In this document: positions 9,452 through 18,163 of the stretch, one piece after another | Position numbering within the stretch: the first letter of the stretch is position 1 | Layout of the letters: every line of letters begins with the position of its first letter | DNA from: Empedobacter stercoris | GTDB taxonomy: Bacteria > Bacteroidota > Bacteroidia > Flavobacteriales > Weeksellaceae | Strand: one strand, 5' to 3' | NCBI RefSeq assembly: GCF_965137335.1 | Contig: NZ_CBCRZD010000001.1 | Length of the DNA stretch: 64,000 nt | The notes under the pieces: generated by a model | The model's input: the letters and a program-made list of their open reading frames with translations, nothing else | Databases searched by the model: none | What the model was told of the DNA's origin: nothing | Translations under genes and position numbers: made by a program

Positions 9452-10297
9452 ATGACACTTCAAGAACTTCAAACACAAGTACAACAAACAAGGAGAGATA
9501 TTTTGAGAATGGTACATGCCGTAAACAGTGGACACCCAGGTGGTTCATTGGGTTGTGCAGAATATTTTGCTGCATTATACGGTAAAATAATGAGCTATTC
9601 GACAGATTTTTCTATGGACGGAAAAGGAGAAGATTTATTTTTCTTATCAAACGGACACATTTCACCAGTTTTCTACAGCACATTGGCTCGTACAGGGTTT
9701 TTCCCAGTAAGCGAATTGGCTACATTCAGAAAATTAGATTCACGTTTACAAGGTCACCCAACAACACACGAAGGTTTGCCAGGTATTCGTATTGCATCAG
9801 GGTCTTTGGGACAAGGATTATCTGTTGCATTGGGAGCTGCACAAGCAAAAAAATTAAACAACGACGACAAATTAGTTTATACCTTACACGGTGATGGTGA
9901 ATTGCAAGAAGGTCAAGTTTGGGAAGCATTTATGTACGCTGCTGGTAAAAAAGTGGATAATGTAATTGCTACAATTGATTATAACGGTCGCCAGATAGAT
10001 GGAGATACTGATGTTGTAATGCCTTTGGGTGATTTGAAAGCGAAATTAGAAGCTTTTGGATGGATTGTTTTGGAAGAAAAAGAGGGGAATAATTTAGAAA
10101 AAGTTATTGCTATTTTAGAAAAAGCAAAGACATTAACAGGTAACGGAAAACCAGTTTCTATCTTATTATATACAGAGATGGGGAACGGTGTTGATTACAT
10201 GATGGGAAGTCATTCTTGGCATGGGAAAGCACCTAACGACGAGCAATTAGCTTCTGCATTAGAGCAAAATCCAGAAACTGAATTAAAAGATTACTAA
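9452..10297 (+). CDS. Transketolase, N-terminal (thiamine diphosphate) subunit
   Basis: First half of a split transketolase, which moves two-carbon units between sugar phosphates in the pentose phosphate pathway. The 281 residues carry HPGGSLG near 31-37, GHPTTHEGLPGI, and the thiamine diphosphate/Mg motif beginning GDGELQEGQ at Gly147 and closing with a TIDYN. The pyrimidine-binding half is encoded separately at 12523-13467. Two unrelated secreted-protein genes lie between the halves in the same orientation, which is unusual (see findings). Confidence 0.95.
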   Translation: MTLQELQTQVQQTRRDILRMVHAVNSGHPGGSLGCAEYFAALYGKIMSYSTDFSMDGKGEDLFFLSNGHISPVFYSTLARTGFFPVSELATFRKLDSRLQGHPTTHEGLPGIRIASGSLGQGLSVALGAAQAKKLNNDDKLVYTLHGDGELQEGQVWEAFMYAAGKKVDNVIATIDYNGRQIDGDTDVVMPLGDLKAKLEAFGWIVLEEKEGNNLEKVIAILEKAKTLTGNGKPVSILLYTEMGNGVDYMMGSHSWHGKAPNDEQLASALEQNPETELKDY

Positions 10298-10323
10298 AAA
10301 CAATCTAACATCATCAAAATACC

Positions 10324-11805
10324 ATGAAAAAAATAGTTTATTCTATACTTGCACTTTGTTCTTTGACTGCTTTTGGACAAGAGAAAACATTTTCTTTTGA
10401 CAAAAAAATAACGTACAAAGTTAATTTACCTGAAGAGTACAAAGAGCTGGTCAGCATACAAAATGATAATTTTCAATTTGTGATGTATCTATCAAAAGAG
10501 GCTGTTTTAGGAACGGCAGAGAACACACAAAATTTCTTAAATTATTACAGTACAGGGAATACTTTTTTTAGGGAATCATTCTTAATAACTGATCATAAAT
10601 ATTTTGATGTTACTGCAAATACGCTTGAAAATAATCTTTCGATAAAACTTCCTTCATATTACGAGGGGATTGGTGAAGAGGAAATAAAGCCTTATCAAGA
10701 TCATTATTTTTCTAACATTACCAATGTTGTTAATCTAAATAAAACATCAACAATCAACGGATATACCTGTAATAATTACGAAGTAATCTCGAAAAAAGAT
10801 GATTTCGAAACGACTACTTCTATCTGTGTTGATGAAAAAAACTCGATTGATAATATTAGTTTTCTGCTGTCTAAACAAAATATCAAAGGTTTGCTCGTTA
10901 ATTTAACAACGAACGATGAAGCTACATTTGGTTTTACCGTTGATAAAATAGGAAAAGCGAATGCAAAATTAACTTTTGATCAAGCAAAAGAAATTGAGAA
11001 GTTCGCCGAAAAATTAGAAAAAAGTAAAACGTATTACGAAGATTTGTACGCTAATACAGTTGTAGATTCTACCTATACAGCATACAACACAGACAATCGT
11101 TATGAAGATCCGATAATTAACTTTTATACCTATCAAACATCTGAAAATGATAATGTTAATCAACTTTTTTCGACTATTGCAGGTTTAAACTACAATTTAG
11201 TTTATACAGATGCTGATTATGATGGCAATCCTGATTTGGAACGATCAACTGCACTTACAACAGCAGAGGGTTCTACGAATCAATTAATTAAGCAATTCAA
11301 AAAGAATAAATTAGCAAATAAAGGAGAAGTAAAAGAGCTAAACAACCTTTTCAAAACGTATTTTGAAGATGCAAAAAACTTTAAATTAACTGAGGTATCA
11401 ACAGCTTATGATGAAGCTGCCGATGCGGTAGATTCTGCTTACGAAGCTGTAGATATTGCAGATTATTATGATCCTTACACTTCGACTTACAAAACGACTG
11501 ATATTAGTGTAATTGATTTAGCAATCGACAATCCTAATGTACAGAGTTACTTGAAAATTGCACCAGCACATTGTAAAGATTTAAAAACTAAAATTCCGGC
11601 TTTCACAGACAAAGAATTAGGGAACTTGGTTTACAATTACGCTGGTCAAATATGTGATTTGTACATCTATCAAAGCGGAAGTGTTGGATTAACTGAAACA
11701 ATTGATGCAATGAGAAAAAGTGTTTTAGAGATTACAAATAAATTCGATAAACTGAAAAAAGAAGACAAAGATAAGTTAACAACTTTCTTTAATTCTTTGG
11801 ATTAA
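10324..11805 (+). CDS. Secreted protein of unknown function (paralog of next gene)
   Basis: A 493-residue protein with a signal peptide ending near LTAFGQ19. Its first about 230 residues resemble the whole of the next gene product. Both begin the mature chain with a TFSF/TYTF strand and an ITYKVN/IQYRIK strand. Both later have a short segment with two cysteines (YTCNNYEV then SICVDE) leading to NIKGLLV/NLKGLVY. The C-terminal about 260 residues are Tyr/Asp/Ala-rich and partly helical, with no recognized domain. It lies 26 bases after tktN and inside the transketolase operon. Function unknown. Confidence 0.8.
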   Translation: MKKIVYSILALCSLTAFGQEKTFSFDKKITYKVNLPEEYKELVSIQNDNFQFVMYLSKEAVLGTAENTQNFLNYYSTGNTFFRESFLITDHKYFDVTANTLENNLSIKLPSYYEGIGEEEIKPYQDHYFSNITNVVNLNKTSTINGYTCNNYEVISKKDDFETTTSICVDEKNSIDNISFLLSKQNIKGLLVNLTTNDEATFGFTVDKIGKANAKLTFDQAKEIEKFAEKLEKSKTYYEDLYANTVVDSTYTAYNTDNRYEDPIINFYTYQTSENDNVNQLFSTIAGLNYNLVYTDADYDGNPDLERSTALTTAEGSTNQLIKQFKKNKLANKGEVKELNNLFKTYFEDAKNFKLTEVSTAYDEAADAVDSAYEAVDIADYYDPYTSTYKTTDISVIDLAIDNPNVQSYLKIAPAHCKDLKTKIPAFTDKELGNLVYNYAGQICDLYIYQSGSVGLTETIDAMRKSVLEITNKFDKLKKEDKDKLTTFFNSLD

Positions 11806-11827
11806 TTATTTATCAAACTCATCGATC

Positions 11828-12526
11828 ATGAAAAAATCAATCAGCTTTATTCTAATGTTTTTCACCAGTTTTACTTTTGCTCAAATGCAAACTTATACAT
11901 TTGAAAACGTCATACAATATCGCATCAAAAGTGATTTTTATTCAGATTTTTTAGATATTTTATCAACCAAAGATTACAAAGCACATTTGATGATAACACG
12001 AACACCAATGGGAAATTTCGCTTCGTTAAAAGTGAACGAAAACATGTATTCTGTTTACAGCGAAGAAGAAAATCCAAAGGTTTTTAAAATAGATTTCGAA
12101 GGAACAAAAGATTTATTAGGAAATAAATTTCTTCTTACCAATCATCCAAGTTTAACTAATCAAGAGTTCGGAAACAACTATGTAGCGAACAAAACGGGTA
12201 AAAAAGAAACTATTCAAAATCAATTGTGCGAAGTTTATACTATTTTTAGAAAAGATAACGACAATGATAATGGAACTGAAATGTGTATTGATACAACATC
12301 TACTATCAACTCTGTTCCGTTTATCAATTCTGAATTAAATTTGAAAGGCTTGGTGTACCGAGTTGGACAGAATATTGTGTTAGAAAATGTAGAAACTTTA
12401 GAAAATTGGTTAAAAAATAATTCTGACGAAAACGAAACGATTTCACCAACTGATTTTATGTATCAATTTGATGAGAAAAAAGAAGTAGAAGAATACAAAA
12501 ACGAATACAAAAAACAAAAACAATGA
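11828..12526 (+). CDS. Secreted protein of unknown function (short paralog)
   Basis: A 232-residue exported protein with a signal peptide MKKSISFILMFFTSFTFAQ. It aligns by eye with the N-terminal half of the preceding gene product, including the paired cysteines (LCEVYT and EMCIDT) and NLKGLVYRV. This points to a tandem duplication followed by gain or loss of the C-terminal region. It ends with a Lys/Glu-rich helix. It overlaps tktC by four bases (ATGA), so it is translationally linked to that gene and genuinely part of the operon. Confidence 0.8.
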   Translation: MKKSISFILMFFTSFTFAQMQTYTFENVIQYRIKSDFYSDFLDILSTKDYKAHLMITRTPMGNFASLKVNENMYSVYSEEENPKVFKIDFEGTKDLLGNKFLLTNHPSLTNQEFGNNYVANKTGKKETIQNQLCEVYTIFRKDNDNDNGTEMCIDTTSTINSVPFINSELNLKGLVYRVGQNIVLENVETLENWLKNNSDENETISPTDFMYQFDEKKEVEEYKNEYKKQKQ

Positions 12527-13467
12527 TAGACTTAACATACACAGAAAAAAAAGATACACGTAGTGGATTTGGAGATGGATTAACAGAGTTAGGGAGAACT
12601 AACCCAAACGTTGTTGCATTATGTGCCGACTTGATTGGTTCATTAAAAATGGATCAATTTATCAAAGAAAATCCAGAGCGCTTTTTCCAAATTGGTATTG
12701 CAGAAGCAAACATGATGGGAATTGCAGCAGGATTAACAATTGGTGGTAAAATTCCTTTCACTGGAACATTTGCTGAGTTTTCTACAGCACGTGTGTACGA
12801 CCAAATTCGTCAATCTATCGCTTACTCAAACAAAAATGTAAAAATTGCAGCATCACATGCTGGTTTAACATTAGGGGAAGATGGTGCAACTCACCAAACT
12901 TTAGAAGATATTGGTTTGATGAAAATGTTACCAGGAATGGTTGTGATTAATCCTTGTGATTACAATCAAACAAAAGCGGCTACACTTGCTGTTGCTGAAT
13001 ATGAAGGTCCTGTATACTTGCGTTTCGGACGTCCTGCGGTTCCAGTTTTCACACCAGCTGATCAAAAATTTGAAATTGGTAAAGGAATTTTAATGAACGA
13101 AGGTTCTGATGTAACAATCGTTGCTACTGGACATTTGGTTTGGGAATCTTTGGTTGCAGCTGCTGAATTAGAAAAAGAGGGAATCTCTTGTGAAGTAATC
13201 AATATTCATACTATTAAACCTTTGGATGAAGAAATAATCTTAAACTCTGTCAAAAAAACAGGTAAAATTGTTACAGCTGAAGAGCACAATATCTTAGGAG
13301 GTTTAGGAGAGTCTGTTGCACGAGTTTTAGCTCAAAAATTACCAACAAAACAAGCTTTTGTTGCAGTTAATGATACATTCGGTGAATCTGGAACACCTTC
13401 AGATTTGATGAAAAAATATGGTATTGATTCTACAGCAGTAATCGAAAAAGTAAAATCTTTACTTTAA
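12523..13467 (+). CDS. Transketolase, C-terminal (pyrimidine-binding) subunit
   Basis: Second half of the split transketolase, 314 residues. The N-terminal pyrimidine-binding domain includes FQIGIAEANMMGIAAG, whose glutamate activates the cofactor, and AASHAGLTLGEDGATHQTLED. The C-terminal transketolase domain begins near residue 190 (GSDVTIVATGHLVWE). It must pair with the subunit encoded at 9452-10297 to be active. The start overlaps the upstream secreted-protein gene by 4 bases, and a terminator follows the stop. Confidence 0.95.
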   Translation: MIDLTYTEKKDTRSGFGDGLTELGRTNPNVVALCADLIGSLKMDQFIKENPERFFQIGIAEANMMGIAAGLTIGGKIPFTGTFAEFSTARVYDQIRQSIAYSNKNVKIAASHAGLTLGEDGATHQTLEDIGLMKMLPGMVVINPCDYNQTKAATLAVAEYEGPVYLRFGRPAVPVFTPADQKFEIGKGILMNEGSDVTIVATGHLVWESLVAAAELEKEGISCEVINIHTIKPLDEEIILNSVKKTGKIVTAEEHNILGGLGESVARVLAQKLPTKQAFVAVNDTFGESGTPSDLMKKYGIDSTAVIEKVKSLL

Positions 13468-13483
13468 TACCTTTCAATAAAAT

Positions 13484-13514
13484 AAAAAAGGAGCTTATTA
13501 AAAGCTCCTTTTTT
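13484..13514 (+). terminator. Intrinsic terminator after the transketolase operon
   Basis: AAGGAGCTT and AAGCTCCTT arms with a 5-base loop, preceded by A and followed by six T. Confidence 0.9.
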
Positions 13515-13652
13515 ATTGTTTTAGATTATTTAGGTTGGTTATAAAAGCAAAAATAGCTTTTACTATATATTTATTTTGCAAAAATAAGTTATCTTGCTTA
13601 TTCAAAAAATACTCATCAATCGGTATTGTGGATAAACAATAAATCTAATTTT

Positions 13653-14426
13653 ATGAATAAATCTGATCAAAAATCTTTAATAGAATATACTACAATCGTC
13701 AAACAACTTTGGAGTGAAAATACTGATTGTAGAAATAAAGAAGAAAAGGAAGATCGTTTTAAATGGATTGAAGAATCATTACAAGCATTCGCAAGTTTAT
13801 CTATTGGTGAATATTTTATGTATGTAATCAATCCTAATTCGGCTGTTTTCGAGTATGTTTCTCCACAAGCTAAATCTATTTTAGGTTATCATCCGACTGA
13901 ATATACCGCAGAACTTTGTGTGAAAATTGTTCATCCTGATGATTTAGAATACGTCATTGATATCCAACAAAAAATTGCAAATTTTAACACAGAAATTACA
14001 CCAGAAGAAAGAGTCAATTATAAATTTATGTATAACTTTCGTGTGATAGATAAAAAAGGAATTATTCATCAAATACATCTTCAACATTTTTTTTATGAAT
14101 TGAGCGAAAATCTATTACCTAATCGTGTTTTTTGCTTAGCAAATGATATTACACAAATAAAAGTTGGTGGAATTCCAACTATGCAAATTTATAACATCGA
14201 AAATGGTTTAAGTAACTTGCTTCATCCGAAAACAGATTCTTCATTATTGTTAACGAAAAAAGAAAAAGAAATTGTAGAATATTTGTTCAGAGGTTATACA
14301 AGCCAAGATATTGCTGATGCTATTGGTTTGAGTAAACATACAATAGATACGCATCGAAGAAATATTTTGAAGAAAAACCATTGTTCAAATACATCTGAAT
14401 TGTTTAGTCTTTACTTTAAAAAGTAA
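13653..14426 (+). CDS. PAS-domain LuxR-type transcriptional regulator
   Basis: The ATG at 13653 gives 257 residues; an upstream TTG at 13626 would add nine residues of no clear value. The central part is a PAS fold (about 50-165; YVSPQAKSILGYHPTEY, then VHPDDLEYV) that would sense a ligand or redox signal. The C-terminus (about 198-257) is a LuxR/GerE helix-turn-helix, with LTKKEKEIVEYLFRGYTSQD and GLSKHTIDTHRRNILKK. No receiver domain is present, so it is a one-component regulator. It is monocistronic and convergent with rnpB, whose 3' end is only a few bases from its stop codon. Confidence 0.9.
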   Translation: MNKSDQKSLIEYTTIVKQLWSENTDCRNKEEKEDRFKWIEESLQAFASLSIGEYFMYVINPNSAVFEYVSPQAKSILGYHPTEYTAELCVKIVHPDDLEYVIDIQQKIANFNTEITPEERVNYKFMYNFRVIDKKGIIHQIHLQHFFYELSENLLPNRVFCLANDITQIKVGGIPTMQIYNIENGLSNLLHPKTDSSLLLTKKEKEIVEYLFRGYTSQDIADAIGLSKHTIDTHRRNILKKNHCSNTSELFSLYFKK

Positions 14427-14430
14427 AAAA

Positions 14431-14732
14431 AGCAAGCCGATAAGCCGGGTTCTGTCATCTTAATGATTTAAAATGCTTTGTCATTTATCTAGTGTTTCAG
14501 TTGCCTGAAACATCAATCTGCCTACCCCCCAGCAACGAACGAGTAGCTCTTAACTGCTGGTATACATGGCATTGCTCCGCATAGAGTTTACCTGGTTTCA
14601 CTACAGCCGAACTGTACATACTTTCTGTTGCACTTGTCCTCGCCTCTCGACGGACGGGCGTTACCCGCTATGCTTACTCTTTGGAGCCCGGACTTTCCTC
14701 TTCACGTACATGAAGCGACAAAGTGGCTTGCT
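14431..14732 (-). ncRNA. rnpB: RNase P RNA (class A)
   Basis: Catalytic RNA that matures tRNA 5' ends. On the minus strand the conserved core GAGGAAAGTCCGGGCTCC (plus-strand 14683-14700) and the 3' ACAGAACCCGGCTTATC are both present. The ends form helix P1 perfectly: AGCAAGCC at the 5' end (plus 14725-14732) pairs with GGCTTGCT at the 3' end (plus 14431-14438). The length of about 302 bases is somewhat short for class A but reasonable. T residues follow the 3' end, so P1 may double as the terminator stem. Confidence 0.93.
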
Positions 14733-14737
14733 GAGCA

Positions 14738-14745
14738 CAAATGTA
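14738..14745 (-). promoter_or_regulatory. Probable -7 element of rnpB
   Basis: Reads TACATTTG on the minus strand, matching TAnnTTTG. It lies 5 bases before the inferred 5' end of rnpB, which is the right place for transcription to start. The base run 19 upstream is TTTT rather than TTTG. Confidence 0.6.
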
Positions 14746-14763
14746 CGGCAAAAGTTACCGAAA

Positions 14764-14800
14764 TAAAAAAGGCTTAAACAAAAATGTTTAAGCCTTTCTT
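14764..14800 (-). terminator. Terminator after clpC
   Basis: AAAGGCTTAAACA (14768-14780) and TGTTTAAGCCTTT (14785-14797) form a 13-bp stem with a 4-base loop and a T tract on the minus strand. It separates clpC from rnpB. Confidence 0.9.
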
Positions 14801-14817
14801 TTATAGAAACTTAGAAA

Positions 14818-17343
14818 TTATTCTGATTTTTCTTCTTTCGTTTTTCCTTTTACAGAAATTTTAACACCATCTTTTGCTTCATTCAAGTCAAGGATTAATT
14901 GATCACCTTCACTTATTACCGCATTGATAATCTCCTCTGCCATCGGATCTTCAATATATTTCTGAATAGCACGTTTCAATGGACGAGCACCGTAATCTTT
15001 ATCAAAACCTTTGTCAGCAATAAAATTTTTCGCTTCTTCAGTTAATTCGATATGATAATCTAATGCTGTCAGACGCTCAATTAAACTTGCTAACTCAATA
15101 TCAATAATCTTCATGATATTTTCTTTTGTTAATGAATTAAAGAAAATAATATCATCAATACGATTTAAGAATTCTGGAGCAAAAGCACGTTTTAATGCTG
15201 TTTCAATTGTTGATTTTGCACGTTCATCTGCAGAATCTTTCTTCGATGAAGTTCCAAATCCAACGCCATCACCAAAATCTTTTAATTGTCTTGTACCAAT
15301 ATTAGATGTTAAAATGATAATCGTATTACGGAAATCAACTTTACGACCTAAACTATCTGTTACATGACCATCATCCAAAATTTGTAATAAGATATTGAAT
15401 ACATCAGGATGCGCTTTTTCGATCTCATCAAGCAAAATTACTGCATATGGTTTACGACGCACTGCTTCTGTCAACTGACCACCTTCTTCGTAGCCAACAT
15501 AGCCCGGAGGTGCTCCTACTAAGCGAGAAACCGCAAATTTCTCCATGTATTCTGACATATCGATACGAATTAAAGCATCATTAGAATCAAAGATTTCCTT
15601 CGCCAAAACTTTCGCTAATTGTGTTTTACCAACACCTGTTGTTCCTAAGAAAATGAATGAACCTATTGGTTTGTTCGGATCTTTTAATCCTGCACGATTA
15701 CGTTGAATTGCTTTCACAACTTTCGTTACCGCTTCATCTTGTCCAATTACTTTTCCTTTCATTAACTCATTCATTTGAGCTAATTTTTTCAATTCTTTTT
15801 CAGCAACACGATGAACAGGAACTCCTGACATCAACGAAACTACTTCCGCTACATTTTCCTCTGTAACCGTTTCGCGATTCTCTTTTGATTCTTGCATCCA
15901 TTTTGCTTGTTCACGTTTCAAATCGCTTTCTAATTGCTTTTCTGAGTCACGTAAACGAGCTGCTTCTTCGTATTTCTGAGATTTCACAACTTTCGTTTTT
16001 TCTTCACGAACCTCTTCTAATTTTGCTTCAAGATCTAAAATTTCTTGTGGAACTTTTATATTCTTGATGTGAACGCGAGAACCAGCTTCATCTAAAGCAT
16101 CAATCGCTTTATCTGGCAAGAAACGATCTGTGATATAACGTGTTGTCAAATTAACACACGCTTGCAACGCTTCATCTGTATAATTTACATTATGATGCGC
16201 TTCGTACTTATCTTTGATGTTCTGTAAAATCTGTAATGTTTCTTCAGGCGTTGTTGGCTCTACCATCACATTTTGAAAACGACGAACTAATGCGCCATCT
16301 TTTTCGATGTACTGACGATATTCATCCAACGTTGTTGCACCAATACACTGTAATTCTCCACGAGCTAATGCTGGTTTAAACATGTTGGAAGCATCCAAAG
16401 AACCTGTTGCTCCTCCTGCTCCAACTATCGTATGTAATTCATCAATGAAAAGAATAATGTCATCATTTTTCTCTAATTCATTCATGATGGCTTTCATCCT
16501 TTCTTCAAATTGCCCACGGTATTTAGTTCCAGCAACTAACGAAGCTAAATCTAATGTAACTACACGTTTGTTGAACAAAACGCGCGAAACTTTACGTTGT
16601 ACAATTCGTAAGGCTAAACCTTCTGCAATTGCAGATTTACCAACACCTGGTTCTCCAATTAACAATGGATTATTCTTTTTGCGGCGAGAAAGAATTTGAG
16701 AAACACGTTCTATTTCTTTTTCACGCCCAACAACAGGATCCAATTTTCCTTCTTGTGCTATCGCTGTTAAATCTCGTCCGAAATTATCTAAAACAGGTGT
16801 TTTACTTTTCGAAGTTGATTTACTTGTAGACGCACGTTCAAAATCGCTATCAGAATCCCCTCCATCAAAAGATGGATTTTCTGCACGAGGAGATTGAATT
16901 TCCTCATCTTGAAATTGGAATTTAAATTCTTCCTTTACTGTATTGTAATCAATATCTAACCTATTCATTAACTTGGTAATCGGATCGTTTTCATTACGAA
17001 GGATACACAATAATAAGTGAATTGTATTTACAGTCGGACTTTTAAACAATTTTGCTTCTAAGAATGTGGTTTTCAACGCTCTTTCGGCTTGTTTTGTCAA
17101 ACTCAAATTTTTTATAGTATTAACCGGAGTTTCTTTAGCTGGGTTTAGGTTTTCTATTTTTTGACGCATTTCGTCTAAATCGACATTTAATGATTCTAAG
17201 ACAGAAATGGCTTTCCCTTCACCGTCGCGAATAATCCCCAACAGAAGGTGTTCCGTTCCTATTTGGTCGTGGCCTAATCTCAACGCTTCTTCCTTACTGT
17301 AAGAAATAACGTCTTTTACTTGTTGTGAGAAATTATCGTTCAT
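14818..17343 (-). CDS. clpC: ATP-dependent Clp protease ATP-binding subunit ClpC
   Basis: Hsp100 unfoldase that feeds substrates to ClpP. The 841 residues show the N-terminal Clp_N repeats (about 1-145) and a first AAA module with Walker A GEPGVGKS (230-237). A UVR-type coiled middle segment follows (about 440-475; KVVKSQKYEEAARLRDSEKQ). The second AAA module has GTTGVGKT (567-574) and is followed by the ClpB D2-small domain. The UVR segment and size distinguish it from ClpA and ClpB. A TATATTTG -7 box and two small inverted repeats lie upstream. Confidence 0.96.
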   Translation of the reverse strand: MNDNFSQQVKDVISYSKEEALRLGHDQIGTEHLLLGIIRDGEGKAISVLESLNVDLDEMRQKIENLNPAKETPVNTIKNLSLTKQAERALKTTFLEAKLFKSPTVNTIHLLLCILRNENDPITKLMNRLDIDYNTVKEEFKFQFQDEEIQSPRAENPSFDGGDSDSDFERASTSKSTSKSKTPVLDNFGRDLTAIAQEGKLDPVVGREKEIERVSQILSRRKKNNPLLIGEPGVGKSAIAEGLALRIVQRKVSRVLFNKRVVTLDLASLVAGTKYRGQFEERMKAIMNELEKNDDIILFIDELHTIVGAGGATGSLDASNMFKPALARGELQCIGATTLDEYRQYIEKDGALVRRFQNVMVEPTTPEETLQILQNIKDKYEAHHNVNYTDEALQACVNLTTRYITDRFLPDKAIDALDEAGSRVHIKNIKVPQEILDLEAKLEEVREEKTKVVKSQKYEEAARLRDSEKQLESDLKREQAKWMQESKENRETVTEENVAEVVSLMSGVPVHRVAEKELKKLAQMNELMKGKVIGQDEAVTKVVKAIQRNRAGLKDPNKPIGSFIFLGTTGVGKTQLAKVLAKEIFDSNDALIRIDMSEYMEKFAVSRLVGAPPGYVGYEEGGQLTEAVRRKPYAVILLDEIEKAHPDVFNILLQILDDGHVTDSLGRKVDFRNTIIILTSNIGTRQLKDFGDGVGFGTSSKKDSADERAKSTIETALKRAFAPEFLNRIDDIIFFNSLTKENIMKIIDIELASLIERLTALDYHIELTEEAKNFIADKGFDKDYGARPLKRAIQKYIEDPMAEEIINAVISEGDQLILDLNEAKDGVKISVKGKTKEEKSE

Positions 17344-17366
17344 TTTATTATTTAAGCTGTCTTTAA

Positions 17367-17410
17367 CAAATATAATTATTCTGGTAGACTATAGCATAAA
17401 TTATGCCTAT
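17367..17410 (-). promoter_or_regulatory. clpC promoter -7 box with an overlapping inverted repeat
   Basis: TATATTTG on the minus strand (17367-17374) lies 23 bases before the clpC ATG. An imperfect dyad ATAGcATAAATTATGcCTAT (17391-17410) covers where the -33 element would be, and no TTTG is found there. This could be an operator, but that is inference. Confidence 0.5.
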
Positions 17411-17462
17411 GTCCGAAATGATTTGATGAATCCCTAAAATAGGGAATTATTATCTATTAATT

Positions 17463-18113
17463 TCAAAATAGCTGACAATATTTCATATCAATTCTTAATG
17501 AATTCATAAAAATTTGAGAAATAGATGTCGTCGCTAAGAAATCGTATAAATCGCCTTTATTCATCTTTAATTGATCATGTAAATCAATTATTTCTTCTGA
17601 AGAAAGTGTAGAATTTGATTGTATAATTTGATCAATTTCATTTCTTCTTTCAGGACTGTATAAAGTAGACGAACACCATGTTACAATTTTTTCTTGTGAA
17701 ACGTCTTTTACACTCAATTCATTTTCATTCCAAAACAAAAGGTAAGCATTTTTAGTTGTTCTTTCAAAAACAAAAATGGTAAAAGGTGCAATTTCTGACA
17801 AATTTTCCGAATTAACAAACTCTTTTACAGTATTATACTTCAACAAATCTAATAAAATAATTCCTCTACTTTCTCTGTATTGCTCTTTAAGATGTAATGG
17901 TTTTTCGATTCCACCATTCAAAATACAAGCAACATATTGCTCCGAATAGAACATCCAAGTACCTTTTGCTCGTTCATCAACAGGCGAAAAATAGGTTTTT
18001 CCGAAACGTATTTGTTCTACAATTTCATTTGAAGAAGATCGACTAATTTCTTCGTCTCGGTTGTGGGTCAACACAAATTCATCATCATTTCTATAAAAAC
18101 TGACTATACACAT
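17463..18113 (-). CDS. TANGO2/NRDE family protein
   Basis: The ATG at 18113 gives 216 residues beginning MCIVSFYRNDDEFVLTHNRDEE. This carries the family hallmark: Cys at position 2 and an NRDE motif at about residues 18-21. A TTG four codons upstream is less likely, because family members start at Met-Cys. The fold is related to Ntn hydrolases, in which a mature N-terminal Cys could be catalytic. The human homolog TANGO2 is linked to heme or lipid handling, but bacterial members are uncharacterized. It is divergent from the DinB/ATP-grasp pair, with start codons 50 bases apart. Confidence 0.85.
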   Translation of the reverse strand: MCIVSFYRNDDEFVLTHNRDEEISRSSSNEIVEQIRFGKTYFSPVDERAKGTWMFYSEQYVACILNGGIEKPLHLKEQYRESRGIILLDLLKYNTVKEFVNSENLSEIAPFTIFVFERTTKNAYLLFWNENELSVKDVSQEKIVTWCSSTLYSPERRNEIDQIIQSNSTLSSEEIIDLHDQLKMNKGDLYDFLATTSISQIFMNSLRIDMKYCQLF

Positions 18114-18132
18114 CTCATTTTTCAATTTAGTT

Positions 18133-18154
18133 CAAATGTAAAAATTTATCTTTG
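18133..18154. promoter_or_regulatory. Divergent -7 elements between NRDE and DinB genes
   Basis: TACATTTG on the minus strand (18133-18140) and TATCTTTG on the plus strand (18147-18154) lie six bases apart, in a 50-base gap between divergent start codons. Both match TAnnTTTG. No clear -33 boxes are seen at the usual spacing. Confidence 0.5.
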
Positions 18155-18163
18155 CAAAGAATT

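Noticed and set aside
14566..14766. 66-residue reading frame on the plus strand
   Set aside because: It lies entirely over the RNase P RNA, which explains the open frame.
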